Origin: Xiphias gladius
Lineage: Eukaryota > Chordata > Actinopteri > Istiophoriformes > Xiphiidae
DNA: 64,000 bases
Direction: 5' to 3'
Assembly: GCF_016859285.1 (NCBI RefSeq)
Contig: NC_053417.1
Location: 14,070,206-14,134,205, forward strand
Positions 1 through 11,800 of this stretch are shown piece after piece (within the stretch, counting starts at the first letter, position 1; each line of letters starts with the position of its first letter). The position numbers were made by a program, and so were the translations under genes. Under the pieces are notes generated by a model, which worked only from the letters and a program-made list of their open reading frames with translations, did not search any database and was not told the origin of the DNA.

Positions 1-2169
1 GATGGCAGCATGGCAAAAATGGCCTCATGCACACCATACTTCAGCAGAGTCACCTGCAGAAAGCACGCAGACAATTGTAGCGTCTTTCTCAACAATCCCA
101 TACAAATCATGTTACTATATGGCACACAGTGACTCACCTGGTCATTAAGGAAGAGGTCCACAAACCCTGGAATGCACTTGGCAAACTCGGTGAGCTCTCG
201 CACAGTCTCCACCGTAGTGCACTGGCAGCGGTAGAACACATGGACCCCAATCTCCTTGGTCAGGGGTGCACCTGGAACTAGCTGGCTCCACACCAAACCG
301 CTTTCTGCCTTCCAGAGTGTGTCCACATCGTAGATTACAAACGGCTAAAAGGGGGACAAGAATGCATTTCTCTTGAACAAACAAAGTTTACCTGGTATGA
401 CATTTTGAAGGGTAAGGTACTGAGGATTATCACAATGCAAGAATGGAATATGGAATATATATTAACAGGTACTTTGTAGTTAGATTAGAGTTAGACTGAC
501 TAAAAAATAAAGTGTTCTATAATTTCTAAACAAATAGCATCTCAAGCAACCAGCAGTAATCAGAGCCACTGTTCCTTGACAACAGATGTAATATATATTC
601 TTGAGACCCTAAGATGATCGTATTTTACTTGAGATTCCATATTTTTTTTATATCTGTAAAACCAGGCTGGCCAGCCCAGATTTGCTGTTCTAAGAGTGGA
701 ATGTACCGAGGTGCTGCTGGTTTTGCCCGTCAGGATGCTGCGGGCCCTCTTCTTGGTCATACTGAGATTCTTCAGGTAGGCTGTGTTGACTTGTTTGGCC
801 AAGGTCTTCAGGTCGGAGCCACCTGGTTTGCCAAGGTTCAGTTCCTCTGCAAGCAGGCCTGCCACCAGCTTCTTCCTCTCCGCCTCAGGCATACGTCCGT
901 ATCGGATCGCTGAGCAAACATATACACACACACATGCTGGTTTTGTTTTGAGTGGTTGTTCCAGGAGTAACTTGCCTTTGTGAATCAACATGTTCAATGA
1001 ATTCTTGCAAACTCCCCATCACCTAAATGAAACCACAGAAATTCACAAACTAATTGTCAACTAACAGGCTGCACTATGCTTGAAGAGCCCAGCCCCAAAT
1101 TATGTAAAAAGGTTCCAAAGGAAATTAGAGAGGATTTGAAATAAATGAGCAGATTTGTTACTCAGTTTAGGTTCAATAAAACTCTTCTAAGCATAGCCCG
1201 TGTCAGTTCATACCTTTTTTGTTCAAGATTTCATTTTGTAAAAAATAATTAGCTTTCATCTTGTTTTTTTGTTTTCTTTCTTTTTTTGTTTAAAGAAAAT
1301 AATCAAATTTATTAAGTTCATTTGCTAAAACATTTTCTCGCTCACCGTCATGGGACATTCCCAAAGACAGGCACTTCTGGAAGCGACAATATTGGCACTT
1401 GTTGCGATTTTTCTTTTGAATCTTGCAGGAACGCTCACAGCGCTCATATTCCAGTTTCATCCGCACGGTTCGCCGGAAAAAGCCCTGAGTGTGAAACAAC
1501 ACAACCGGTTCAGCAACTCATACCGGATATTCAAACACTACATAGCAAGTAAGAAACTTTGTGATACACACACTGTGTTACCTTGCAACCTTCACAGGCG
1601 TGCACGCCATAGTGGAAGCCAGAGGCTTTGTCCCCGCAGACCTTACACTCCACACTGATCCCAGACCCTGTGCTGTCTTCGCGGCCAAGACGCAGCTGCT
1701 CTGACAGTGAAGGCGATGAGGTATGGGACAGGTCTGCATTAAAAAAGAAAGAGAAGAATCTGCCCTCTAAATATGTCATGTTCCAGTTTAAATGAAGAAA
1801 GTCATGTGATTTTTAAATAAAAGTCTTACCTGTGTAGCTGGATGCTGCACTGCTGTTTCGCTTGCTGTGATTGCTTTCCTCCTGATCCAGACCCTCGTTC
1901 TCTCTTTCCTTCTGGTCCCCTTTCAAGCCTTTAGAGAGAGGCACTACTTCCTTCTCCTCCTTGTCCTCCTCATCCTCACTTTCCCTGGCCTTCAACTCTT
2001 GCAGGTCAGTCAGCTCTGACACACTTGTCCCCCCACAGCTGTCTGAACCTCCAGACTCTCCCTCCGGTGATGTCCACCTGACATCAGCGGTGTCCTGGGG
2101 GGATTTGGGCTCACAGTAGCCGTTCACCCCGTCGTGCTGCTCTGTAGCAGTTTGCTGAAACCCTTCCAT
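1..2169 (-). CDS. ppard: Peroxisome proliferator-activated receptor delta, 5' part (3' end outside window)
   Basis: Ligand-activated nuclear receptor; in known biology it binds fatty acids, pairs with RXR on PPREs and drives fatty-acid oxidation genes in the nucleus. Coding exons on the minus strand: 2169-1830, 1733-1582, 1484-1346, 909-707, 344-138 and 53-1 (cut). All junctions are GT-AG and in phase. Residues 1-113 form an acidic A/B region ([12 protein letters not shown]). The first zinc finger spans about C143-C163 and ends in the P-box EGCK; the second finger follows ([18 protein letters not shown]). Then come a hinge ([13 protein letters not shown]) and the ligand-binding domain from PFVIYDV onward, including the helix-3 stretch [16 protein letters not shown]. 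The hinge and ligand-binding sequence favour delta over alpha or gamma. Which teleost duplicate (a or b) it is cannot be told here. The 5' UTR of the ATG exon starts at about 2231, behind a good acceptor. Confidence 0.93.
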
Positions 2170-2231
2170 GGTTCCTGTTGAAGCTGACTCAGCGGCTCCC
2201 CTCCTGTCACGTTGCCATCATAGCTCCACTA

Positions 2232-4474
2232 CTGAAGAGCAGAATAAACTGTTTTAAACAAGCAATATTAAATTAACAATGTGTGCTTAACATGTGGATT
2301 ACATAAAGAGCAAGAATGAACACCACTTAAATGGCCCCAAAAGTCCACATATCATCTACCTTGCTATTAGATCCAGCATGGGAGTGGTTAACAGCCCAAT
2401 TCCAGTGACCAGTCTCTAGTTTGTCATAACACGAAGCAGAGCCAAAATGCTTCCCTGGTGTGGCAATTTAGCTTCGGGTCTTAGTATATCAACTGCAAAC
2501 TGAAATGAGTGCATTTACTAATCTTTGACAATCTGTTTACTTATGTGTCCTCTCCCAAGTCTGTCCAGTACTACCGGTCGTGTTTGAGGAGCCAAGGAAT
2601 GTCCTTCATAGTAATAGGCTTATGACATGATATACACCCACTGTGGAGTCATGCCTGGATTACCCGTGAGGAAAGCAATACAGACAGGCAGGGGTCTCAG
2701 ACCATTAAGAGCCCTGAACGAAGACAAACATCTTATTAATCGGGTGGTTGATGTGAATAACATCCTCTATCATGGTATTAAGTAATTTTATATTCTGATC
2801 TTGAGACATATATAACGATGTAGTACATTTTCTGGAATATCAATCGAGAAATCATTGGCTAATACAACAAATGTGATACCTGACAAATCAAGGTACTTCA
2901 TTACGCTGACGTTAAAAATCATATAAAAACCCATTATAGCCAAAGAGCAGGCCTGCTTATATTTGAACAGATTTACGAGATAAACTTCATCTGGAAACGC
3001 TGATTTTATATCAGGAATTCAGGCATCACATTCAAAAAACGTTTCATGAAGAATGTTATTGTTTTAAATAGTCAAGTTTTACCTCTGTCATGTCTCTCAG
3101 GTCTTTTTTTTGTGTTATATGTGACTGTTGTAAATTAATGATGTGTGTAAATTTGTAACTCTGTGACACTTAATGTACTCTCTTGTAAAAGAAAGACTTC
3201 CTGGTTAAATAAATAAAATGGAATAAATGTATATAATCCAAAGTTATATATCCTCATATCGCCCACTCCAAATTTCTAAACAGAATATGTGTTCTAAGAG
3301 GCTAAAATCAAACTTAATCTAGACTGGCACTCAGTAAAGCGCATACCACTGCCAAGGCCAAAAACGCCCTATCTTGCAACCTTAAGGAAAGTGATTAAAA
3401 ATTCCTGGATTGGCCCCTTTAACCAGATCCACGCCAAAATTTAATGGGTTCTTTCCTGGCCCATGCCCCAGCCAACCAACCAACAAACAAACAGGTGAAA
3501 ACATAACCTCCTTGGCGGAGGTAAAAAAAAAAAAAAAAAAATACACAGGCCTGGACACAAAAGAAGAGCCACATTTCTACTAAAATACTGGTCCTGCAAC
3601 ACAAGATTCCTATCCCAACCAGTGTTTTGGCCTGCCATTAATGTATCTTAAACATTTCAGTCTGTTCTCCACTATCTTCAAAAGTAAACTTTGTCTCTTT
3701 TGCAGCTTGCAGACATCTGTATTATTGTTTGTGTCAGCTCCGTGGTAGGGTGCACAGTGTACTTGGTGGGTGCTTTAAGGGGACAGTGTGCTTGCACTAT
3801 GTACACACTGAGCAGTGTTGATCTCTGGTGTAGGCGGTGGGGGAGAGGGCTTTGGGGGTAGGGGTTACATTTTTGCCCCGGGGCCCCCTAGTGGATTAAT
3901 CCGTCCGTGAATGCAACTGTGCCCTGACAAACATCCACAGTGTCTGTTTATTAGAGAGTTATAATCGTTTTCAGAATGATTACTGCCGTTCCATGATGGG
4001 CCAAAGTCTAAACTGTGTTTGCACAACATTTCGGGGGGCTGGGGGAAAGAAAAAAACAACAGAAACAAAAACAAAAAAAAACAAAAACAAAAAAAAAATA
4101 ACCACCTGAGGTCAGGACTGTTAAGACTTGTCATCCAGAAGACAACCTGTCACACGGGTTCTCGGAAATATCTGCAAACTTACTGTGAACTGTCTGAGTC
4201 ACTATAACGAGATAAAAGCATTTGAGAAATGAAAGGACGGCTAAGTCATAGACATGGCTACCGTCAAACTTTTTTTTACCGGCAGTGAAAACAATACTAG
4301 ACGTAAAACTGAGTGGCTTTAGCCTGTCAGTCGGCCGCCGAAGAGTGCGGCACGGCTAGCTCACTCAGCTAGTTAGCTACTAACCTTGAATAATGACTAC
4401 TACTAGCTGTTAGCGTGGCTGACCCACATTCCCGTGTGTGCATTTAATAAAGGTTAGCTGGCTTGCCAAGTTAG
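2232..4474 (-). other. ppard 5' UTR intron, no gene
   Basis: I see no coding exon here. It holds a run of about 19 A at 3523-3541, A-rich stretches at 4046-4100, and a possible LINE 3' tail at 3140-3222. Short open frames in it have no family resemblance. Confidence 0.5.
3140..3222 (+). repeat. Possible LINE 3' tail
   Basis: TGTAACTCTGTGACACTTAA-like sequence runs into CTTCCTGGTTAAATAAATAAAAT. This resembles the short A-rich terminal repeats that end many fish LINE copies. Recognised by eye only; no open reading frame for reverse transcriptase remains. Confidence 0.3.
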
Positions 4475-4479
4475 CTTAC

Positions 4480-4900
4480 CTCTCCCAATTGTGCTGCTGG
4501 TTCAGGAGATTTTTACGCTACGGGGAAACTGCCAACGGGGTAAAATGAGCAAGCAGCGTAAGCAGTCCCGGGTCCCGTCCAGGATCGATCGGCTGTTGAC
4601 AAGTTGCGTGAAGTCACCAGCAGGAGTGAGCTAGCGCCAGCAGCTAACGCCAGACTGCTAACATAAACTTAGACCGTTTCAGGCCTTCACGCAGCGGCCG
4701 AGCTGACACTTAGCTGAGCCTCGCAGGAAAGAGAGACAGTGGGGACACTTTTGTTGGCTACCGTATCACATGCAGACAAGCATAGTTAACCGATAATCCC
4801 TCCTCGACTCTCTCTCCTTGTTTCTAGCTTTGCTTTGATTTGCTTTGCTCCACTGCCCCTCTCCTCCTCCTCCTCCTCGTCGTCGACGTCCTCGTCATCG
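4480..4900 (-). promoter_or_regulatory. ppard: Probable ppard non-coding first exon and promoter region
   Basis: On the minus strand a good splice donor (GTAAGC) lies at 4474-4479. It could join an upstream non-coding exon, ending at 4480, to the acceptor next to 2231 in front of the ATG exon. The stretch above it is more GC-rich than its surroundings, has no TATA box that I can place, and ends in a CCTCCT/GA-rich simple stretch around 4860-4890. It also carries several TAGC/GTTAGC motifs (4340-4480 and about 4630). The transcription start is not resolved. This is inference from splice signals and position upstream of ppard. Confidence 0.5.
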
Positions 4901-7900
4901 TCACATGCCAGGGCACAGCGCCCCCACCACCATCAACATCAACATCACAACACACACACAGCACGCAACACACCGGAGCCTGCACACAACTATCTGACTG
5001 AGAAGTCAAGGTCTCTGTAAATACGCACTGTTGTTTTTCTGGATGTGTCTTTTTCTTTTCTTTAACAAAATCAAACTACAAATTATATTTACATTAGTTT
5101 AAAACTCACATCGTGCAATAACGTGTATATTATCCATCACTTGTCATTGTTGTCTGTACTGTGTGTGAGTGCACCAAGAAACCGGAGTCAGAATCTTTTT
5201 ATGTGCAAATCAACATCCTCGGCCAATAAAGCGAATTCTGGTTCTGAAGAACTAGGCCTACCAATGACACACAATAAATATGCAGCACAGTGGCGTAGCA
5301 CACTGTACATATGCAGCCTCAGTGTGCCTCCTTACTCTTTTAATACATGCACTGTCAAGTGTCTGCACGATCTGATATCTCAGCATGTATCAGCACTCTC
5401 TTCTCAACATAATGCAGTTCCTGTGTGAAGCTTTCACTGAGAGGTATTACAACATAACAGAACATCACACTTTGTATCAGTGGCCACTTCAATTGGTACA
5501 CCTCTACAATCCAGTGCAGTCCAATATCACAGCCCTGCCATAACATCTGTCTATACAAAGTTTATGTTTTTATAGGTTTTTGTTTACATGGTTGGAAATG
5601 TGTAAATTCAATTATATATTTATTCTGGACATCATAGTTAAAGCTGGTGTTGTCCTGGACAACATTATATTTAGAGGTGTTTCTAATTTTTTTTGTCCTC
5701 CCCGTTTACACACATGAGGGGGGCAAAATACTGGAAACATCTCTGAATATAATGAAGTCCAGTACAAAATCAACAACTTTGACCTCAGTGCAAAAGACAT
5801 ATAATGGAATGAACACCTCTATGACTGTGTCAACAAAAACTCAACATTATAGGCATCATACAAGTAGACTTTATGGCAAAACAGTTATATTGGATTGCAT
5901 TAAACTGTATAAGTATTAGTCTTATAAAATGGCCACTGAGTGTATATCTCCCACGGTGTTTTAGGTCTTCATTATACCCTGGGCATTAGACAAAGGTGAA
6001 AAGCCGTCTTACTCTGGTCTTACACTGCAAAAGGATTACTGTAGCCTATTACTGTATTTCATATTAAAAGAGAACCAAATAAGACTTAGCTGGAATCATG
6101 TTTAATTTGCAGAATTAAGGTAAATTAGATTTCAGCAAGTCCTAGCCCAGTATCTGTTGCAACACAGACGTAGCATAATAAAGCTTTATAAAAGCTAAAG
6201 GCACTATTCATAGATATACAGAAAAGGTAGCTCTAGTATTTAACTGAAAACACAGGATCAGAACCTGCTATTGCTCTCAAACCCACTGACCTTTGGCTCT
6301 AATATTGTTTTAGATACCAGAAATAGTCTGTCAAATTATTTCTCAAGCCAACAGTAATAGCTTATTTATAATGCTAATGATGTCAAATTTCAAAATTGCA
6401 GATAAAAACAAACTTTCAGTTCCAGACTTTTTAATGGCCCTCCTCATGTTGGGGCCCTGGGAACTTATTTCCACTATTCCCCTCAATACTATACCCCTGA
6501 ATATACACATGGTCTTGTTGTAAGAAAAAAGAAAAAAGTCAGTTGACCATGAATGTCATGGTTTTTGTTTCTTAGTTTTAAGATTTTCAATAGTAACAAG
6601 CTAACATGCTAACAAGATTACATTGGAATCCAATAATAATCCTGCTGTAGAATATGAGATAAGATTCAGTCACTATGACCTCCTATTTGAAACACATTGC
6701 ACTGCAAAATATATCCATAAAAGGTTTAACACATTAGTCATCTAATTGGAAAAGAACTTTGCATTCGTAATATCGCGGCTAAAATTCACAGACCAAGACG
6801 TGATTACCAAGCAGGCAAAGCAAAACAGTGCCAAAGGCCTCAGGGTCACTCTGCAGCATAACAATATGTTTGACTGTAACTTTGCTTGGCAGTTGATATT
6901 ATTAAATCACAGTATCAATGGATGTGATAAGAGCCGTTGAGGAAAACTGTGATTTATTACAACTTGCCTTTTTGTTTTTGTGGCTCCGTATTTTATTTTC
7001 ATTGGTTGTTATGACATTGTTTCAACCCAAACTAACTGCTGAGATCTGGGAACACTGCAACATCACTATAAATAGGTCTAATGGGCAACAAACAGGACAG
7101 CTCCCGTTTTTATGACCTGATCTTGAAGCCCTCTGTTGAAGAGAAACCTGGTGCCTGGATCCAGTGTTAAGACTTTTATTATTTCATGGTGCATAGTCCT
7201 AAATACATTTCTGTTGAATCAGATTATCACATTACCACCAGCAGGTTAATCTGTCCGTGATATTTCCATTTAAATTTACAAAGAAAACATCTGCATTTAT
7301 AATTACATGAATTTAGAAATGCTGCTGCACCAAAAAATATAATTTCCACGAGAAACAAGAAAGATAAAGAACTACTGAGTGTTTATTGTTGTTTTTCCTT
7401 TGACAGCCATCTGCCGCTCGCAATTTTTTAGTAGTTTAAAGTTGTGCACAATGTAGCCTTCAGCTATGATTTGTAATTCTGTAACCATGATAAATATTAA
7501 AAAAGAAAAGAAAATCAAATGTTTTGGGAGCTAAAATCACCCGTGTGTCGCATATAGAAAATTAGTATAGCTTTTTCTTCATAATATATAAAAGTTTGTT
7601 ATTCCTACATATATATTGTTTGGTTAATACTTGTGGCTGTTTTTGTTACTTTAAGGAATGTACTTAATATAAATTATTGTAAACAAAAGTGATGCTTTTT
7701 CATCTTGAAAAATTTAAAAACAAATTGACCAAGAGAAAAAAAAGGTTGGTTAATACTGGGTGACAGAGCAGAATTAGACTTTTTTAAAAAACAGTTATGG
7801 ATAATAAACATCATTCAAGCCTAATTGTAGTTTGTGTGGTTTGTCAGGGGATGTCTCTGTTCACAAATATGAGCCAAAGGTTTTATCAGTGAGAGGCTCT

Positions 7901-8217
7901 AACTTAGTCAGTGATGACACATTTCAGCTCGGAACACGAGTTAGACTCAAATTCAAACTAAAACGGACGTGTGGTTTGCAAATTCAGCACTGTGGGCTTC
8001 AACTTCTTCGACTGTTTGGCGTTTTTTGGAATTTATGTCATAGCTCTTTTATAACTCACTTAATTCGTTAACAAAAGGTTATTTATTTCATCCATTCATT
8101 GTGTAACATACCACTTCAGATTTTAGCGAAAGTGAAAATTAAAGTCTTATTGAATTGCATGTTGCACATCATGTAACACAATAAAGCAGAAATCTGGTTA
8201 TGTCAATAATTCACTCT
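4901..8217. other. ppard-def6 intergenic stretch
   Basis: AT-rich DNA with no supported gene. It contains the inverted-repeat element at 5474-5944. The open frames here (up to about 100 codons) lack splice context and similarity to any family I know, and overlap one another in opposite frames. Nothing else was seen. Confidence 0.5.
5474..5944. mobile_element. Non-autonomous inverted-repeat DNA element
   Basis: The left end (TCAGTGGCCACTTCAATTGG) is the reverse complement, with mismatches, of the right end (TTATAAAATGGCCACTGAGT). TA lies outside both ends. No transposase remnant is readable. The ends resemble the TCA(C/G)TGGCCACTTTATTAGG ends shared by Tc1-like fish elements, so it is probably a MITE of that group. 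Confidence 0.55.
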
Positions 8218-8223
8218 TTTATT
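8218..8223 (-). terminator. def6: Candidate def6 polyadenylation signal
   Basis: TTTATT on the plus strand is AATAAA on the minus strand, about 625 nt downstream of the def6 stop codon. It gives a plausible 3' UTR of about 0.65 kb. Other weaker hexamers exist, so the site is a best guess. Confidence 0.45.
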
Positions 8224-8847
8224 TACAATTATGTTAAATGACAGAAGAAACAGGAAGTTCAACAACAGTCTCTTCCCCCCTCCCCCTCTTTCTCTTTCCT
8301 GTTTATGGGGGGTGATAGTCGTTGACTGAAATTGCAGTAAACTCTAATACTGAACCAACTTTTCACATCAAAAAGTCAAGCCACACCCCACAACCCTAAA
8401 AAATTTGTAAAATTGAAAAATTGTTATCTCTCTATATTACAATGCTAAACAAGTGAGCTTCCATTATGTATGTAAGTATTACTCTTTAAACATCAACTAA
8501 CCTTGTACCTTCAGCTCAACTTACAGCTCTTTTTCTTTGCACTGAGGTATGGTTTACGTCCAGAGCAGGCCTCACACAGTTTGCAGTCAAAGCGTTAGTT
8601 GAGCAGTGAATACTGCAAACGCAACCTCTCACTTAAATGTTTTAAGCTGTTGCTGTCTCGTGAAATGAGGTCAGTAAATTCAACATTTAGAGAAAATGGC
8701 AGTCAAGTCACTGCTACTGTAAATTCAGTTTTAAGTGTAGATGTACCAGTCTTTTGTTCACATGTTAGACAGTCGTCCCTTGACCTTCCTGTCGGAAAAC
8801 CTCACAGTTTGACCAGACATGACCTGCACAGCCTCTGATTCATGTGT

Positions 8848-11800
8848 TTAAGGTATGTCCATGTCTCCATTAGAGGCATGGGAGTGGCGTTTCTCTAAAT
8901 CACGTCCAGCTCTGTTGTCAACATTTTCTTTGCTCTCCTCATCCTGATCCTCTGATCCTGATCTCCTGAGACGCAGCCCGGGATCTCTCTGCGTCGGGAT
9001 CTGGAAGCTTGAGAAAGAGCTTCCTAACGATGGTCTCTTCTCTAAAAAAAGGACAGTGACAACAAAATACTTCAGAAAATAAAGTATATTTACAGAAGAC
9101 AAATTAAAACAGATTTAGGTCTGTGACAGCAGTTTGGACAGGAGGACACTGAAATAGAGAAGGAAATTATTAGAGAATAAAGAATCAAACTTCAGGAGGT
9201 ATATTTACAGGGGTATGAAATATAATACCTTTAGTAACCTTCAATTCATCGTAGGGAAGTAATTCAAATGTTTACAGTAGCATAAGACATAAATAATTAT
9301 TCTTTATACACATAGTGTTAAGTTTTACTATCATACAACTGTCAAACGAATTTGCATGAGCGCTGCTGGAGTGATACGCTGAATGAAAGGTGAAAAATCT
9401 TTAAATTCATGTTAGTCATGTTTCGTAATGAACCATATCATGGTGCAGATGGGACACATACCGCCTGGTCCGATTGGTCGCATCAGTCTGTTCATCTGGA
9501 CGTTCCAGTGTTTGACGTTGGTGCTCGCTTGCCGAAGTTTCCTCTGCGCAGCCTGTCAGAGCAAAAAGAGCTACACATTTAAACGTCTGTTTCATACAAG
9601 CAGCAACCACTGATAGATAAACAAACGTTAGTCTGTTGCTTGTAAATAAATTTCACCCAAACGATCAAGCATTACAACCAGCTACGATTAAAATAAATAT
9701 TAGAAATAAGGAACAATTCATATCGAAGTTAAAAAGTTTCTCTGACATCAAAGAAAAAACATATTGACAGTTATAATATAGGGGCGTGTACAGTACTGGG
9801 TTTTGAACGGAAAGAACAGACCCCTGTGCTAGTGATACTGTCATTGAAAAATGCATGGAATAATTCACACACATTCTTAAAAGGATGGAGTAACCCTATG
9901 TGAATTAAAAAACCGACTTTGGGCATAAGAGAACCTGTTTATAACTGTGGTTCTGCTTGGACTTTGAAACAACTGACCTGTTTTGAATGACAGTACATGA
10001 TAGCCTTGTGTTTTGTTTCATTAATATGCTGCATATTGTAATAAATTTTTACGTTATAAAAAAGTTTTTATAACTCAACTGGATGTTACGCCATTAAACA
10101 ACAGTTAATAAACATTAACAAATCAAGCTGACTGAATAAATAACAGTAATACAGTATCGGCAATTAATTAAAACAAAATAAGGTAAAGAGTAGCTGATGC
10201 TATTGGCTTAATGTCATACTCCGAGTCCTCTAAGAAGTAAGATAGCTTGGATTCAGTTAAATATAGTTTTTATTTATTTTACTGTGCCATCAGTCAGGTT
10301 TGTGTTTTCTGGTTCTTACCACAACATCCTGGTCAACCCTGTGCCGGTTGGCGCGGACCTCCTCCAGCTGCTTCTGCGCCTCCTCCAAGGCTCGAGACTT
10401 GGCCTCCATTTCCTGCTTGAGCTCCTGCTTCTCCCTCTGTGTCTTCAGGATGTACTCCTCCTGCTCCTCCTGCAGGGCCATCAGTGCCTTCATTTTCTCC
10501 TCCTCTTCAGCCAATAACCTGGAAACAACAGAGAACATAAAAAATTATATTAGACAGAATTTATCATTTATAATTAACACCAAACTGTGTAAGATATTTA
10601 TATAATGCTTCAGGCATTATGTGATCAATTCATCAGAGGATTTGAACTTGAAAAGGTTAAGAGAGCGAAGAAGCAGCAACACAACAGATCTGACTGATGG
10701 CAACATTTAACAACTTCCTCTGTTGGCAGCTCAACTTCCTCAGGAACATAACGCAACATGAACTCCTTTCAGCAGCTGAGCTTGGTATCTGCTGTCCACA
10801 CACACGAGTACCTCCCTACTTACATTGTTTGCAAGCTCTAAACCTAAACAAATTACTTGTTATTGTGCTGTGAAAGTGTTTGTAGGTTTCTAATTGTATG
10901 CTGGCAGAGATAAGTGGCTACACTCTACCCTGTTTGAGCGTAGCGGAAGGCCTCCTCATCCAGCCTGGCTTTGATCTCCTGCTGCAGCGCCTCCTCTAAA
11001 CGCTTCTGCATCTCCTCCAGCTCCTGGATCCGCTTCCTCTGCCTCTCTGCTTCCTCCTCTTTCAGAGCCATCTCTGCCTGCATACTGACCCGGGCCTTGA
11101 GACACACGGCAAGAAGCAAAGGGAAGAACGGTCACATATTTCCGCTTCCGAATTCAAACTCTTTTTTTTTTTCCCTTCCTTGCCTCCACACTCACTTCTT
11201 CAGCCTCTCTCAGCTGGATCTCCAGGGCCTGCTGGAGCTGCTCATGCTGCTGGCGCCTCCTCTGCTCGTCCTGCTCCAGGAGGGCCTGAGCCTGCTTTTG
11301 CGCCTCCTTCAGGAGCTCCAGCTCCGCCAGCTTACGCTCCCGTTCCTCCTGCAGGGCCCGAAGCCTCTGTAGCTCCTCCTCCTTGGCCTGTCGTCTCTTT
11401 TCCCGCTGCTCACGCTGTTCGCGCCGCTTCAGCTTCAGATCTTTGTGGAGGGAGTTTTTCCCCTCCACGTGCAGCCTGATAGCTGTTTGAATGGCTGTGG
11501 AGAAGATAAAGTTCAATGTCTTGATATCAAAATTAAGTTTTTAAGATTGATCAGTGTTCAGTATCAGTGAGGGTGAGTCTCCTCTGACCTGTAGTCCACT
11601 CCTGTCTCTGTTTGGTGTCTGAGGCGCTCATCTCATAAGTCTTGGAGAGGGTTTTAAGACAAAACATGCACCTCTTCCCATCTCGGTCCGGCAACACCTG
11701 TTCAACAAAGGAAACACTCATTGGATCAACAAATATCCCTTCATCATGCATTGATTTTTCTTTTTTACATTTATTGTGACCATTTCTTTAATATACAGAG

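Noticed and set aside
4824-5020. Ser-rich and Arg-rich open frames on opposite strands
   Set aside because: Product of a CCT/CTC simple repeat.
6500-8200. Possible extra gene between ppard and def6
   Set aside because: Open frames at 6746-7115 and 7832-8071 lack splice signals in frame and resemble nothing known; AT-rich spacer.
11180-11479. Long Pro/Ala-rich plus-strand open frame
   Set aside because: Antisense shadow of the def6 coiled-coil exon, whose Gln/Arg/Glu codons read as Pro/Ala/Ser on the other strand.
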